A stretch of 64,000 bases of DNA from Trichomonas vaginalis G3 (Eukaryota; Parabasalia; Trichomonadida; Trichomonadidae): positions 7,688,001-7,752,000 of the forward strand of contig NC_067205.1 in NCBI RefSeq assembly GCF_026262505.1. The letters are read 5' to 3'. Below the pieces are notes generated by a model. It saw only the letters and a program-made list of their open reading frames with translations, did no database searches and was not told the origin of the DNA. Each line of letters opens with the position of its first letter. Within the stretch, counting starts at the first letter, position 1. This document shows, one piece after another, positions 53,073-61,512 of this stretch. The position numbers were made by a program, and so were the translations under genes.

Positions 53073-53509
53073 TGTCTTGAAACAATAAAAGACTTGTCTT
53101 GAAAAAGTAAAAGACTTGTCTTGAAAAAGTAAAAGACTTGTCTTGAAAAAGTAAAAGACTTGTCTTGAAACAATAAAAGACTTGTCTTGAAAAAGTAAAA
53201 GACTTGTCTTGAAAAAGTAAAAGACTTGTCTTGAAAAAGTAAAAGACTTGTCTTGAAAAAGTAAAAGACTTGTCTTGAAAAGTACGGGTATCGTCTGAAA
53301 TCAAGACCACTGTTCTCAAATTTGAGAACTTTACACCAAAAAATTTCTTGAAAAATAACGGGTCTTGTCTTGAAAAAGTAAAAGACTTGTCTTGAAAAAG
53401 TAAAAGACTTGTCTTGAAAAAGTAAAAGACTTGTCTTGAAAAAGTAAAAGACTTGTCTTGAAAAAGTAAAAGACTTGTCTTGAAAAAGTAAAAGACTTGT
53501 CTTGAAACA
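53073..53509. repeat. 22-bp minisatellite between two divergent ATGs
   Basis: About 17 copies of a 22-bp unit, GACTTGTCTTGAAAAAGTAA plus AA, in two blocks (53073-53285 and 53358-53509) separated by 70 bp containing TTCTCAAATTTGAGAA. Each unit holds the small inverted repeat AAGAC-TT-GTCTT. Because 22 is not a multiple of 3 and the unit has no stop, all frames on one strand stay open. Short coding pieces read outward from each side: MSDVPPTESIPKPEEPTAP (leftward from 53072) and MTEIDPADEAIYLIELPEP (rightward from 53510). Element A lacks the whole block. Confidence 0.85.
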
Positions 53510-53598
53510 ATGACCGAGATAGACCCAGCAGATGAGGCAATTTACCTTATAGAGCTACCTGAGCCATCTGAAGTCAAGCGTAAAAATAAATGGTTCAT

Positions 53599-54145
53599 CT
53601 ACCCTACTTGTTTGAAGTTGTCAAAATACTCTGTTATTTTTTCCTTTAACAATGGCAAATCTTCTTTGAAGGTAAGTATTGTACAACCTTTCATATCATA
53701 GTGTGTTTGAGGTAACGTATCTTGAACTATCTGTTTAACATCTTCATTTGGGGTCATTGAAATCGGTAAGTTTTCGCGATAGAACCAATTTCTGTCAGAT
53801 TTGTAAATCTTAGCAAGGTCGTAAAAGCTTTTGTTGTTTCTTCTGACTAAATGCAACATAACCATATCTCTGTCTTCTTCATTTTCCATCTCTTCAGTAT
53901 AAATCATATACTTATAGTTCTTTTCCTTTCCTTTTGGTACCGAACGTGGTATTCTTTTCTGTATGTTTTTGTCTTTTGCTTCAAGCTTGTTCTCTAGCTC
54001 TTCACGTTCTTGTCTATGAATTTCATCTAACATCATGAAAATATAACAAGCGTAACGAGGTGAAGCCCACATTGCAACAGCATTTACTAAAAGTCTATGA
54101 ACATACCAACCTCTCAAACCAGGAGCCAAATTCTTGCGATTTTCG
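53599..54145 (-). pseudogene. KilA-N/C-terminal domain gene, fossil
   Basis: The counterpart of 561-1421, with the KilA-N core (LLVNAVAMWASPRYACYIF) and the full C-terminal domain (DRNWFYREN and following). The N-terminal part of the KilA-N domain is not present, so the gene is partial. It is convergent with the ATPase gene across the minisatellite block. Confidence 0.7.
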
Positions 54146-54235
54146 TACGGAATCTCTATCCTCGGTTTTTCGAGGGTAGCAATCTTATGCCATTTTACTC
54201 AGATTTTTGTGCTGAATTCAATAAAAATATATTTT

Positions 54236-54283
54236 AGGGTAGATGGTTAGATCTAACCTGTCTTCTACCCTCTTTTCTACCCC
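54236..54283. promoter_or_regulatory. GGKTAGA iteron/palindrome module, site 4
   Basis: GGTTAGATCTAACC followed by two TCTACCC copies at 12-bp steps. It stands between the KilA-N and 435-aa genes, the same place as site 1 in element A. Confidence 0.7.
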
Positions 54284-54321
54284 AGTTATTTTATAAGCGT
54301 TTTACATGGTAAACGTTATTT

Positions 54322-55629
54322 TTACATGTATTTTTCAGCAACTTCGTCAAATAATTTTATAGCACTATCTATCTCATCTACTTCAAACGTTTCTTTACCT
54401 TTTATGGGAGCACCATACATTTTCTCAAACTTTTCGAGTAGTTCTGTTTCAGCAGCTCTCATATCGTTAACTAACACAACCTTGACTCTATTGACTGTAC
54501 TGTCATATCTTAGAGTTATATTATATGTCCTTCCTATCTTATATCTTTTTGTGTTGAAGTCCTTCGGTTTCTGAACGATGTAAAGTAAGCCTTCACTGCA
54601 ACGTTCTGAGTCGAATAAACCATATGTTATGAAGTTATATCCAACAACTGGGTCAATCCATAACAAAACTATTGGTATAAGACTTTTGTCGATGAGATAT
54701 GCTGCAGTTCCATAGAATTTTACCGATATCATAAGCTCAGGATTTCTTGTCAAAATTTTCTGAGTAGAAGCAATTTTAACCCAGTCCTTTGCTTTCTTTC
54801 CAGATGGGATAAAATGTCTGACAAAAATTTTGTTGTATTTCTTTGAGTATCTTACGTTTAAATCACCTATTCTAACCACTTTGGTGTCATTGTCTATCTT
54901 TCCAACTGTTTCAAACTCAATGTTTGACATCTCTTTCTTTAAGTCAGCATAGTCGTTTCTCATACGTTCTATCTCTTTGACGGAGTAGTTATATTTCCTC
55001 ATTGCTGCTTTACATTTAGAACATTGTGGGTTCAACTTTGCGTTATATTCTGAAACCTTACCTGCAAGTATGACTAAGGCGTCAATGGTTTTCTTTAACT
55101 CAAAAGTTGCTGGTTTTATCTGTTCATTCCATACCTTACCTCTTCTATCTTTATCTCTTATCTGCCATACACATTTTGCAACTAACGAAACAAAGTTGTC
55201 GTAGGTCTTAAATTCTTCAGATTTGTATATGTCAGAGATGTTCTTATATACCATATCGCAATCTTTGTCCATGACTTTGTGGTTGCAATGAAATCCAAGA
55301 AACTCATAGTTAACCTTTCGTATGAACTTCTTTATTTCTACTGAGTCAGTTGCTTTGACTTCTATTTCATCGAATTCTGGAATAGTAAGCTTTTGTTGTT
55401 GGATTTCAGGAAGTTTAGGTAGATGGTCAATAATATCCTGCATTTCATAAAGATATTCTTCATTTTGTTCATCTTTCGCACAACAGTCCAAAGTACTTGT
55501 TAAAAGTTCCTGCTTTATCTTCTGGATTTCTGTTTCAAAAGTATATGAAGAAGGAATGAAGCTTTTCATTTCTACTAACATTGAAGTTGGGTTCATAACT
55601 AAAGAGTTTGGTGCTGTTGTTGCTAACAT
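54322..55629 (-). CDS. 435-aa element protein with CxxC motif
   Basis: Starts MLATTAPNSLVMNPT at 55629, behind the leader tract TTTTTTATTTTTATTGTAAGAAC that is shared with the gene at 56560. Residues about 95-240 are a conserved helical region with CSKCKAA (about 206-211) and a coiled segment ending DLKKE. Residues about 250-435 are a mixed alpha/beta domain (VRIGDLNVRYSKKYNKIFVR onward) that in element A is replaced by an unrelated C-terminus. No enzymatic motif was recognised. Pairing with KilA-N genes and modular C-termini recall BRO/KilA-N-type viral DNA-binding proteins. This copy reads through. Confidence 0.65.
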   Translation of the reverse strand: MLATTAPNSLVMNPTSMLVEMKSFIPSSYTFETEIQKIKQELLTSTLDCCAKDEQNEEYLYEMQDIIDHLPKLPEIQQQKLTIPEFDEIEVKATDSVEIKKFIRKVNYEFLGFHCNHKVMDKDCDMVYKNISDIYKSEEFKTYDNFVSLVAKCVWQIRDKDRRGKVWNEQIKPATFELKKTIDALVILAGKVSEYNAKLNPQCSKCKAAMRKYNYSVKEIERMRNDYADLKKEMSNIEFETVGKIDNDTKVVRIGDLNVRYSKKYNKIFVRHFIPSGKKAKDWVKIASTQKILTRNPELMISVKFYGTAAYLIDKSLIPIVLLWIDPVVGYNFITYGLFDSERCSEGLLYIVQKPKDFNTKRYKIGRTYNITLRYDSTVNRVKVVLVNDMRAAETELLEKFEKMYGAPIKGKETFEVDEIDSAIKLFDEVAEKYM

Positions 55630-55724
55630 GTTCTTACAATAAAAATAAAAAAATATTTTTTTAAAAAAACCAACTTTATTTTTTATTTCGGGAAAACTCA
55701 TGAGGTTAGAAAACATGTACGAAG

Positions 55725-55867
55725 AAGTCTTGACAAAACATTTACGATGAAATCATGACAAAACATTTACGATGAAATTCATGACAAAACATTTACGATG
55801 AAATTCATGAAAATTCAAGAGGGTAGAAAAGAGGGTAGAAGACAGGTTAGATCTAACCTTCTACCCT
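55725..55867. promoter_or_regulatory. TTTACGATGAA repeats plus iteron module, site 5
   Basis: Three ACAAAACATTTACGATGAAA units are followed by GGGTAGA at 55821 and 55833, GGTTAGA at 55845 (exact 12-bp steps), then the inverted TCTAACC and TCTACCC. The same composite, repeat units then TTCATGAAAATTCA then the module, occurs at 42960-43032. Confidence 0.75.
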
Positions 55868-55894
55868 AAAATATATTTTGCCGAAAAAAATGGT

Positions 55895-56560
55895 TCATTT
55901 ACTCACAATATTTTTGTAAAAACGACCCCAAACTTTTAACTTCTTTTCTGCAGCTTCAAATGCTATCTTAGCGAGTTCATATTCTCTAAATTCTCTCTTT
56001 AAATCTTCTTGTTCCCATTGGTCTAGTTCGTATGGCGAGTCTCTATAACCAGAACATATCTCACGTTCATGTTCTATTTGTTTTTCATGCATTTTTCTAA
56101 CTTCTTCTTCAAACAAAGGTTTTGCATTCTCTACTGTATCTTCAAGTTCTTCTTCATCTAACTTCTCATGAACTTTCTTGTCTATGGAGTCCATAATTTT
56201 TCCAACTGCTATACAATATTTTGGAGAAGCCCACATTGCAATATAGTTTACGAGTCTTGGGTCTACATACATTCCTCTAACCTGTTTGATTTCATCGGGA
56301 ATTCCTGCATTAACATTGTATAAAAAGCAACCCGCGGAATTCCGCGGGGTGGTATATTCTTCACAAAATGCCTTAAAATACTCTTCCCAGGACTTATTTT
56401 CCAACAACCTTCTAAAGTCTTTCCTAAACTGCTGACACATCTTTGTTGCATTTATATAACCATCCTTGTCTCTACGTAAGACTTCAATACCGTTGTAAGT
56501 GCCTTTTGTGAATGTTTCGCCATTAGATTTGTTCGTGAACGTTTTTGCTTCGACTGACAT
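55895..56560 (-). CDS. KilA-N domain protein
   Basis: A 221-aa protein starting MSVEAKTFTNKS at 56560. Residues about 10-120 are a full KilA-N domain: FTKGTYNGIEVLRRDKDGY, INATKMCQQFRKDFRR and the core RLVNYIAMWASPKYCIAVG. A strongly acidic coiled-coil region and a basic end follow. It is likely a DNA-binding regulator of the element. The leader is the A/T-run class shared with the 435-aa gene. Inside the domain the DNA forms a GC-rich palindrome (56331-56348). Partial second copy of the same family lies just upstream at about 56860-56930. This copy reads through. Confidence 0.8.
   Translation of the reverse strand: MSVEAKTFTNKSNGETFTKGTYNGIEVLRRDKDGYINATKMCQQFRKDFRRLLENKSWEEYFKAFCEEYTTPRNSAGCFLYNVNAGIPDEIKQVRGMYVDPRLVNYIAMWASPKYCIAVGKIMDSIDKKVHEKLDEEELEDTVENAKPLFEEEVRKMHEKQIEHEREICSGYRDSPYELDQWEQEDLKREFREYELAKIAFEAAEKKLKVWGRFYKNIVSK
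56331..56348. repeat. 18-bp GC-rich palindrome within the KilA-N gene
   Basis: CCCGCGGAATTCCGCGGG is a perfect palindrome in otherwise AT-rich DNA and encodes part of PRNSAGC. A related fragment at 56881-56902 has AACCCGC and GCGGGTT arms around a different centre. Confidence 0.85.
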
Positions 56561-56833
56561 TTCTGTTCTTACAATAAAAATAAAAAAATATTTTTTGGTG
56601 GGACGTCGGACATTCGTTTGTGGCTTAACCGTCGGACCACAACGATAAAAATCTCGACAAAACATATACGATGAAGAAGTCTTGACAAAACATTTACGAT
56701 GAAGTCTTAACAAAAAATATACGATGAAATCTATTTCCTGTGTTGTTGTCAAAATGTCATGTTGTCACCATTTTCAAAAAGATGTTAGTTGACCGAGTGA
56801 CCTGGTGACACCTAAAATATATTTTTTTCTGTC

Positions 56834-57366
56834 TTAAGGAAATTCATGAAAATTTACCTGTTGAATTTTGTATAAAAAGCAACCCGCTGTTTTCCGCGGG
56901 TTGGTATATTCTTCACAAAATGCTTGTTTTGAGGTCGAGCCACTTTTGGCTCCACCGTATTTTTTCAACCAAAACTCATTTTTCAATACTTTTTCAGCAC
57001 TTTTCCGTAGTTGTATATGAAAGACAATTCGAGATAAAAGTCGTAGTACAATGGTATAATATGCTGCACACCGTTTGTTGTAAACCAAACTTGAAAGTCA
57101 GAGAAACTGTTACTAGGTGGTTCGTAGAATTTAGAAGCAAAGTCATAAAAGTCCTTACCAATACAAAGAAAACTATTGTTGCTTGAACTGAAACTTGCAT
57201 GACACATAACATTTTGAGGGTCAAACACGTTTCTATAAACTGTCAAATCTGTATGCTCGGGATGAAATTTCTTCATCTGATATTGTCCTACCAGCATTTG
57301 TAAAGATATAGTCTAACGGTTTTGTATCTGCTACTTTTGTTCTTTGTTTTTCAACCTGAAGCATTT
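56834..57366 (-). pseudogene. Pieces of a second KilA-N gene and of the 61529-type gene
   Basis: Around 56860-56930 is a KilA-N fragment (PRKTAGCFLYK). From about 56970 to 57366 lies a shorter relative of the gene at 61529-62371, sharing its start (MLQVEKQRTKVADTKPLD) and its last 100 residues (FYEPPSNSFSDFQVWF). Both are relics and show that gene copies within the element have been duplicated and trimmed. The stretch 56570-56833 upstream holds TTTACGATGAA-type repeats and no gene. Confidence 0.6.
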
Positions 57367-57400
57367 AATATATGTAAAAATATACTGTTTTAAAAACGTT

Positions 57401-57984
57401 TTAAAATGGTATGCCATATAGCTTCTTGAATTTGTTAAGATATAGTCTAACGTATTTTCCATCCGTATCTCTAGCGTTTACATAAGCATAGCCTTCCTTA
57501 GTAAAACATACTTGTAATTTCCTATAGTTTACGCCGGTATAAAAGTAGAAAGAGTCTTGTTCTTCGCTATAGTAGTAAAACTCAAGCGTATGCTTGCCAT
57601 AGTCTGTAATTTCAATTGTTTCATCTTCTAGTTCGTCGACAAATTCGAATACAATATCTCGAAATTTGCTTTTGTTCTTATTGTTTTCAGAACGAGTGAC
57701 CAACGCAAGTTCTCAAGTCTATTGTCGTTTCTTATACGGTTTATATGGTCTACAAAAGGTAAATTGTTAGGATTCGGTATAAAATGAGTTGCAATGACAA
57801 CATGTTTAAAATAGTGTTTTCCACCCATCTTCATAGTAGTATATCCGTTATTTCGCTCCCATTCGCTTAAAACTCTTTTTGTCTCTTTGTTTCTGACTTC
57901 AAATGACTCACAACAGTGAATTTCATATTTCTCATCTAACAAACAAGTTTCCCAACGGTCTGTTCCAACAAACTCAGCGTACAT
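57401..57984 (-). pseudogene. HNH endonuclease (NUMOD4/HNH type), fossil
   Basis: The start MYAEFVGTDRWETCLLDEKY resembles the NUMOD4 repeat found in front of homing HNH nucleases. The catalytic segment has HVVIATHFIP followed by FVDHINRIRNDNRLENLRW, the typical DH-N-N-LRW pattern of HNH_3. Such nucleases are selfish genes common in phages and giant viruses and may spread with the element. About one break is present. The start region has been duplicated (57921-58133). Confidence 0.75.
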
Positions 57985-58133
57985 TTCAAATAAAATAAAA
58001 AAATGTTTTTTAAAAATATTTTGTTTTAAATGGTATGCCATTTCATATTTCTCATCTAACAAACAAGTTTCCCAACGGTCTTCTCCAACAAAACTCAGCG
58101 TACAGTTCAAATAAAAATAAAAAAATGTTTTTC
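57921..58133. repeat. Direct repeat of the HNH start region (about 93 bp, 120-bp step)
   Basis: TTTCATATTTCTCATCTAAC and the following about 75 bp occur at 57921 and 58041 with a few differences, including the A/T-run leader AAATAAAAAAATGTTTTT. The duplication copies promoter plus first codons. Confidence 0.85.
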
Positions 58134-58135
58134 CT

Positions 58136-58720
58136 TTACTTTACATAACCGTTCGCTGCCATAAGTCTTTGACGCCAACCCATACCAGCTAATGAAGGTT
58201 GACTTGGTTTAGTCTCCAGACTAAACTTTGGTTTTGGCTCACCTTCTTCTATTGGTTTTTCTTCTTCTATCGGTTTTTCGTCACTTTTCGGTTCTGCTGA
58301 CTTTACTTCACTTGCAGGAATAGTTGTGTCGTCAACATCTTCATAAATATCATATGCCATTTGTTTTTGTTTTCCTTTCAACTTTTTGTGTTTGTTGTAA
58401 AGTTTAGAATATTTCGACTCTAAGTCAATGAGATGTTCTATAATGAACTGTTGGTCAGTGAAGTATACCTTCCCATCTGTTGTCTCTTTAACTCCTTCAG
58501 ACTTCAATATTTTATTTGTGAGAGTCTGTTTCTTTTTTGAGATACTAGCCGTTCCATTTCTATGAAAAGTGACTTTGTAGTTAGGGTTTGTATTTCCAGA
58601 CCTGGCACTTTCTATTATTGAATTTTTCTCTTCATCTGTAAGTTCTTTGACAGGTTTTGACAATGGTTCTGAACTTTTTGTTTGTGGTGTCAAATCTACC
58701 GTTTCAACTTCTTCGGTCAT
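58136..58720 (-). CDS. 194-aa disordered element protein
   Basis: Starts MTEEVETVDLTPQTK. Residues 1-50 are acidic and disordered, about 50-125 are basic and helical (KVTFHRNGTASISKKKQTL, then YSKLYNKHKKLKGKQKQM), about 130-170 are repeats of KPIEEEKPIEEGEPKPK type, and the last 20 residues form a conserved-looking GMGWRQRLMAANGY end. No family was recognised. The short C-terminal peptide after a long flexible linker suggests a docking or scaffold protein, which is inference. The leader TTTTTTACTGAGATGAAATG is identical in form to that of the next gene upstream. Reads through. Confidence 0.6.
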   Translation of the reverse strand: MTEEVETVDLTPQTKSSEPLSKPVKELTDEEKNSIIESARSGNTNPNYKVTFHRNGTASISKKKQTLTNKILKSEGVKETTDGKVYFTDQQFIIEHLIDLESKYSKLYNKHKKLKGKQKQMAYDIYEDVDDTTIPASEVKSAEPKSDEKPIEEEKPIEEGEPKPKFSLETKPSQPSLAGMGWRQRLMAANGYVK

Positions 58721-58726
58721 TTCATC

Positions 58727-58894
58727 TCAGTAAAAAATTTTAGTTTGGTTTGTTTTCAACTGGTTGTTTAGGTTTTTAAGTCGGTCTAAAACTTCCTGAG
58801 GTATAGGAAGAACTTGACAAACACGTGGTTGTGTAACTGCTGGAAGTCGACAAATCCATCTTGAACCCATTTGTCTCAAAGCTGTATTGTTCAT
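58727..58894 (-). CDS. 55-aa basic element protein
   Basis: MNNTALRQMGSRWICRLPAV and 35 further residues, ending with a basic, Asn-rich tail. The leader is TTTTTTACTGAGATGAA before the ATG, the same as for the 194-aa gene 6 bp downstream, which supports that it is real despite the small size. The function is unknown. Confidence 0.5.
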   Translation of the reverse strand: MNNTALRQMGSRWICRLPAVTQPRVCQVLPIPQEVLDRLKNLNNQLKTNQTKIFY

Positions 58895-58914
58895 TTCATC
58901 TCAGTAAAAAACTT

Positions 58915-59312
58915 TACATTCCCCACGTTTGAGGCGGTTGCGGTTGGTTGTTGTTTACCCACTGTTGTGCATGGTTATATCCTCTGTTAAAGAATCTTTC
59001 ACCTTGGTCCATGTAGTGCCCTGCTTGGTATAGTAGTCATTTGCTTGTTATAGTAGTTTCCTGCTTCTCTTCCTACATTGTCCATCCATCCTTGAACTTT
59101 TCCTCTTGTTTCAGATTTGGAATAAGATTTGCTGCGTCACGTGCTACATCCCAACCTTCTGTACAGTTTGTATAATAGGTTGTGCTTTCTCTTTAAGTAT
59201 ACCTAATGTACTCAAAATCTTCCTTCCAACTCCAAATACACCTCTGGCTATTGTTCCACTGCGGGCAAAAATCTGGATGCAACTCCTGCTAATGCGCCAA
59301 ATAAACCCATTT
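58915..59312 (-). pseudogene. MGLFG small virion-like gene, fossil
   Basis: Starts MGLFGALAGVASRF, a glycine-rich amphipathic stretch with an N-terminal MG suited to myristoylation, and ends with an Asn/Gln/Pro-rich tail (NHAQQWVNNNQPQPP). The plan matches the smaller whole gene at 62379-62621. It resembles membrane-active minor virion peptides, which is inference. About three breaks are present. Confidence 0.45.
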
Positions 59313-59339
59313 CTTATAGGGTAAAAAATGACGAATCCA

Positions 59340-60285
59340 AACAAGGACCCCTATGTTTCTAAGCGACAAAGAAAGCACTCATGATAAAAATCTTTAGTTC
59401 AACACCAAATGCTTGGTTTATGGATATCTTGGAAAACATTCCGAGGTATAGAGAAGATGGACCACCATACTGGCTAATATTTGTCGGTCAAAACACAAGA
59501 TACTGTGAAGCCATACCATTACAGTCCAAAGCTATTTTAGATATCTTAGCAGCTTTGACAATATTTGTTGACAAATACCATCCAACAAAACTGACATCTG
59601 ACTGTGAAAGTTCTTTCAAATCAGATGATGTAAAAAACTATCTGCGTTCAAAAAATTAAACCAATATTTCATTGTCGACCAAAACATTCTGCTCTTGGTG
59701 TCATGACAGTTTGTATAAAAATCTTAAGAGACTTAAACCAACCACAAGGTGGTGAAGCAAATGAAATGTCATATGACGACAAGTATAGGCACTTCTCCAT
59801 GGCAAAGATGAGACAAGTTTTAAATATTTACAATAGCCGTAAACAAAAAGGTTTGGGAAACCACTCCCCCGAAGAAATGAAAAACAACCCTGACTTAGAG
59901 AAAGACTATATATTTAATAGTTTAGTCAAAAGAGACAAACAGAAAGAATGCCAGGCTTCAAACTTCAGAAAGGTGACAAAGTAAAAATAGAAATACCTAA
60001 ACGCGACCCATATGAAAAATACTATTGACTATGACAACAATGGAACTCGACAGGTACTCGCATTCGTGTTCGTAAAAATAGAAGAAAGTATACAAGAGAA
60101 TATTATGAAGTTTTAGGCAAACATGGCAAAATGTACACACTGCAAGCAGAAGATAAAACTACTATTGTCAGACCTCGTTTCAAACTTGTTAAGGTTCAAG
60201 GTGGTATACTTTCAAAGACATTCCTAACAAATATAAGACAACTCCTGACGAATATGCTAAAGAAGTTGAAAATGACGACTAAGCA
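59340..60285 (+). pseudogene. Retroviral-type (rve) integrase, fossil
   Basis: Segments of a DDE integrase core are visible: AWFMDILENIPRY with the first Asp, LTSDCESSF with the second, FHCRPKHSALGV, and the typical IYNSRKQKGLGNHSPEEM end, followed by a chromodomain/SH3-like remnant. Maverick/Polinton elements carry exactly this integrase, so it supports the family assignment and chromosomal insertion as life style. It is broken in about four places. Confidence 0.75.
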
Positions 60286-60288
60286 ATT

Positions 60289-60804
60289 CTATACCATGCG
60301 TAAAACTGTCATGTAAGGTGGCATGTAGTCTTTACTTTGTCCCGTTGTTTGTGTATATCCTGTAACGCGATGTGTATGGTTTCCATCTCCCTGAGTGTCA
60401 CTCCAGTAACAATTTATAGCAAACTGAACGTCGTCTTTAACATCATATCCTTTACCTTTTTTCAAGGCGTGCCAATCCCAAAATTTATGCTTATGCCAAC
60501 CTGCTTGAGATGTACTTAAATCTATGTAGTGACTGTGCGCAGGTAAATTTGCACCTGAAATCGTTTTACTTCCACCTGTTTCCTTTGAAGAGTTTGCACA
60601 ATACAAAAACCTGTCGACTATTTGAGTCCAAGTTCCAAAACCAAGTACTACTTCTGGTTTGGTAGAGTTCATTGACGTGTAAATAGAACCAACTGGGTAA
60701 ATGGTTTGAAGTATTTCTGTCTTTAATGTTTGAAGCTCTGTTTTGTCAGCTTTTTTATCATATAAATCTTGAGCAGTGAATTTAACTTTGTTTTCATCCT
60801 CCAT
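60289..60804 (-). CDS. Phage tail-collar/fibre-like protein
   Basis: A 171-aa open frame. After a short trimerising-looking helix (KADKTELQTLKTEILQTI) comes YPVGSIYTSMNSTKPEVVLG, the classical start of a phage tail-collar domain, then GANLPAHSHYIDL and GNHTHRVTGY, and the ending YMPPYMTVLRM. All are hallmarks of bacteriophage fibre tips and their relatives. In a eukaryotic capsid-forming element it may serve as a host-attachment spike. The upstream shaft gene (60830-61512) has the same DKADK repeats, so the two could once have been one gene or a pair. This part reads through. Confidence 0.75.
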   Translation of the reverse strand: MEDENKVKFTAQDLYDKKADKTELQTLKTEILQTIYPVGSIYTSMNSTKPEVVLGFGTWTQIVDRFLYCANSSKETGGSKTISGANLPAHSHYIDLSTSQAGWHKHKFWDWHALKKGKGYDVKDDVQFAINCYWSDTQGDGNHTHRVTGYTQTTGQSKDYMPPYMTVLRMV

Positions 60805-60829
60805 GACATAGACATTCTACATCTAATGT

Positions 60830-61512
60830 ATCTCATCGTGTTATGTCTTCTTCCGATGTTTAAACCTTGTGGAAAAGTTAGGAGGTTTCCAATCTAATAC
60901 ATCCCCACCAGCTCCTTCAACCGTTCCTTCAATATTTTCTATACCAACAGTTGCGAAGAAATCGTGTGTATTCCAACGTCACTTTTCCTGTTTAAGGTTT
61001 CTTGTAAGTTTTGTAATATTTGCAATGGTATGTGTATGAGTCTTTTTAGAATATTCTTTGTCAGCTCTTGTCACTTCACTTGACATTTATTGTCAACATA
61101 TGTTTTGTCTGCTTTGTCATCTAACATTGCTGGTAGTTCATCTACGTCATAATGTTATGTGTATGATGTTTTTGTGGGTATGTTCTATCTGTCCATGCGA
61201 GAATATAGTCTCTTGTTGCATCTACATACTCTTTGTCAGCTTTGTTGTCAATATCTGCTTTCAAAAGAAGTTCATCTATAGTTTCTCGTTTAAAGTTCTT
61301 TTTGTTGGATTTATACAAACAGTATGGTTCTTACTGTCTTGAAACAGAAACTCGTCTGTCATTGGGTTTATCGTCAGTTTTAAGTTTCCTTCTTTCAATG
61401 ACTCAGATATCTTAGAATAGTTTGAAAGTTTGTTGTGTTCTTATTTAGAGCTTGCACAATGAGTTGTCGTTGTGTTGTATTTCTCTCATAGACGCTGTTT
61501 CTTTCGACATTT
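60830..61512 (-). pseudogene. Fibre-shaft-like gene, fossil
   Basis: Starts MSKETASMREIQ. Visible are repeats of the form DxKADKxYVDxxRDYI, the short coiled-coil repeats of phage fibre shafts, and a TNPMTDEFLF-like segment. It is divergent from the gene at 61529 with 16 bp between ATGs. It is broken in about five places. Confidence 0.5.

Noticed and set aside
52985-53540. Repetitive frames (FQDKSFTFSRQVFYF type) through the 22-bp minisatellite
   Set aside because: The unit is 22 bp without a stop, so any frame stays open and the peptide pattern is an artefact.
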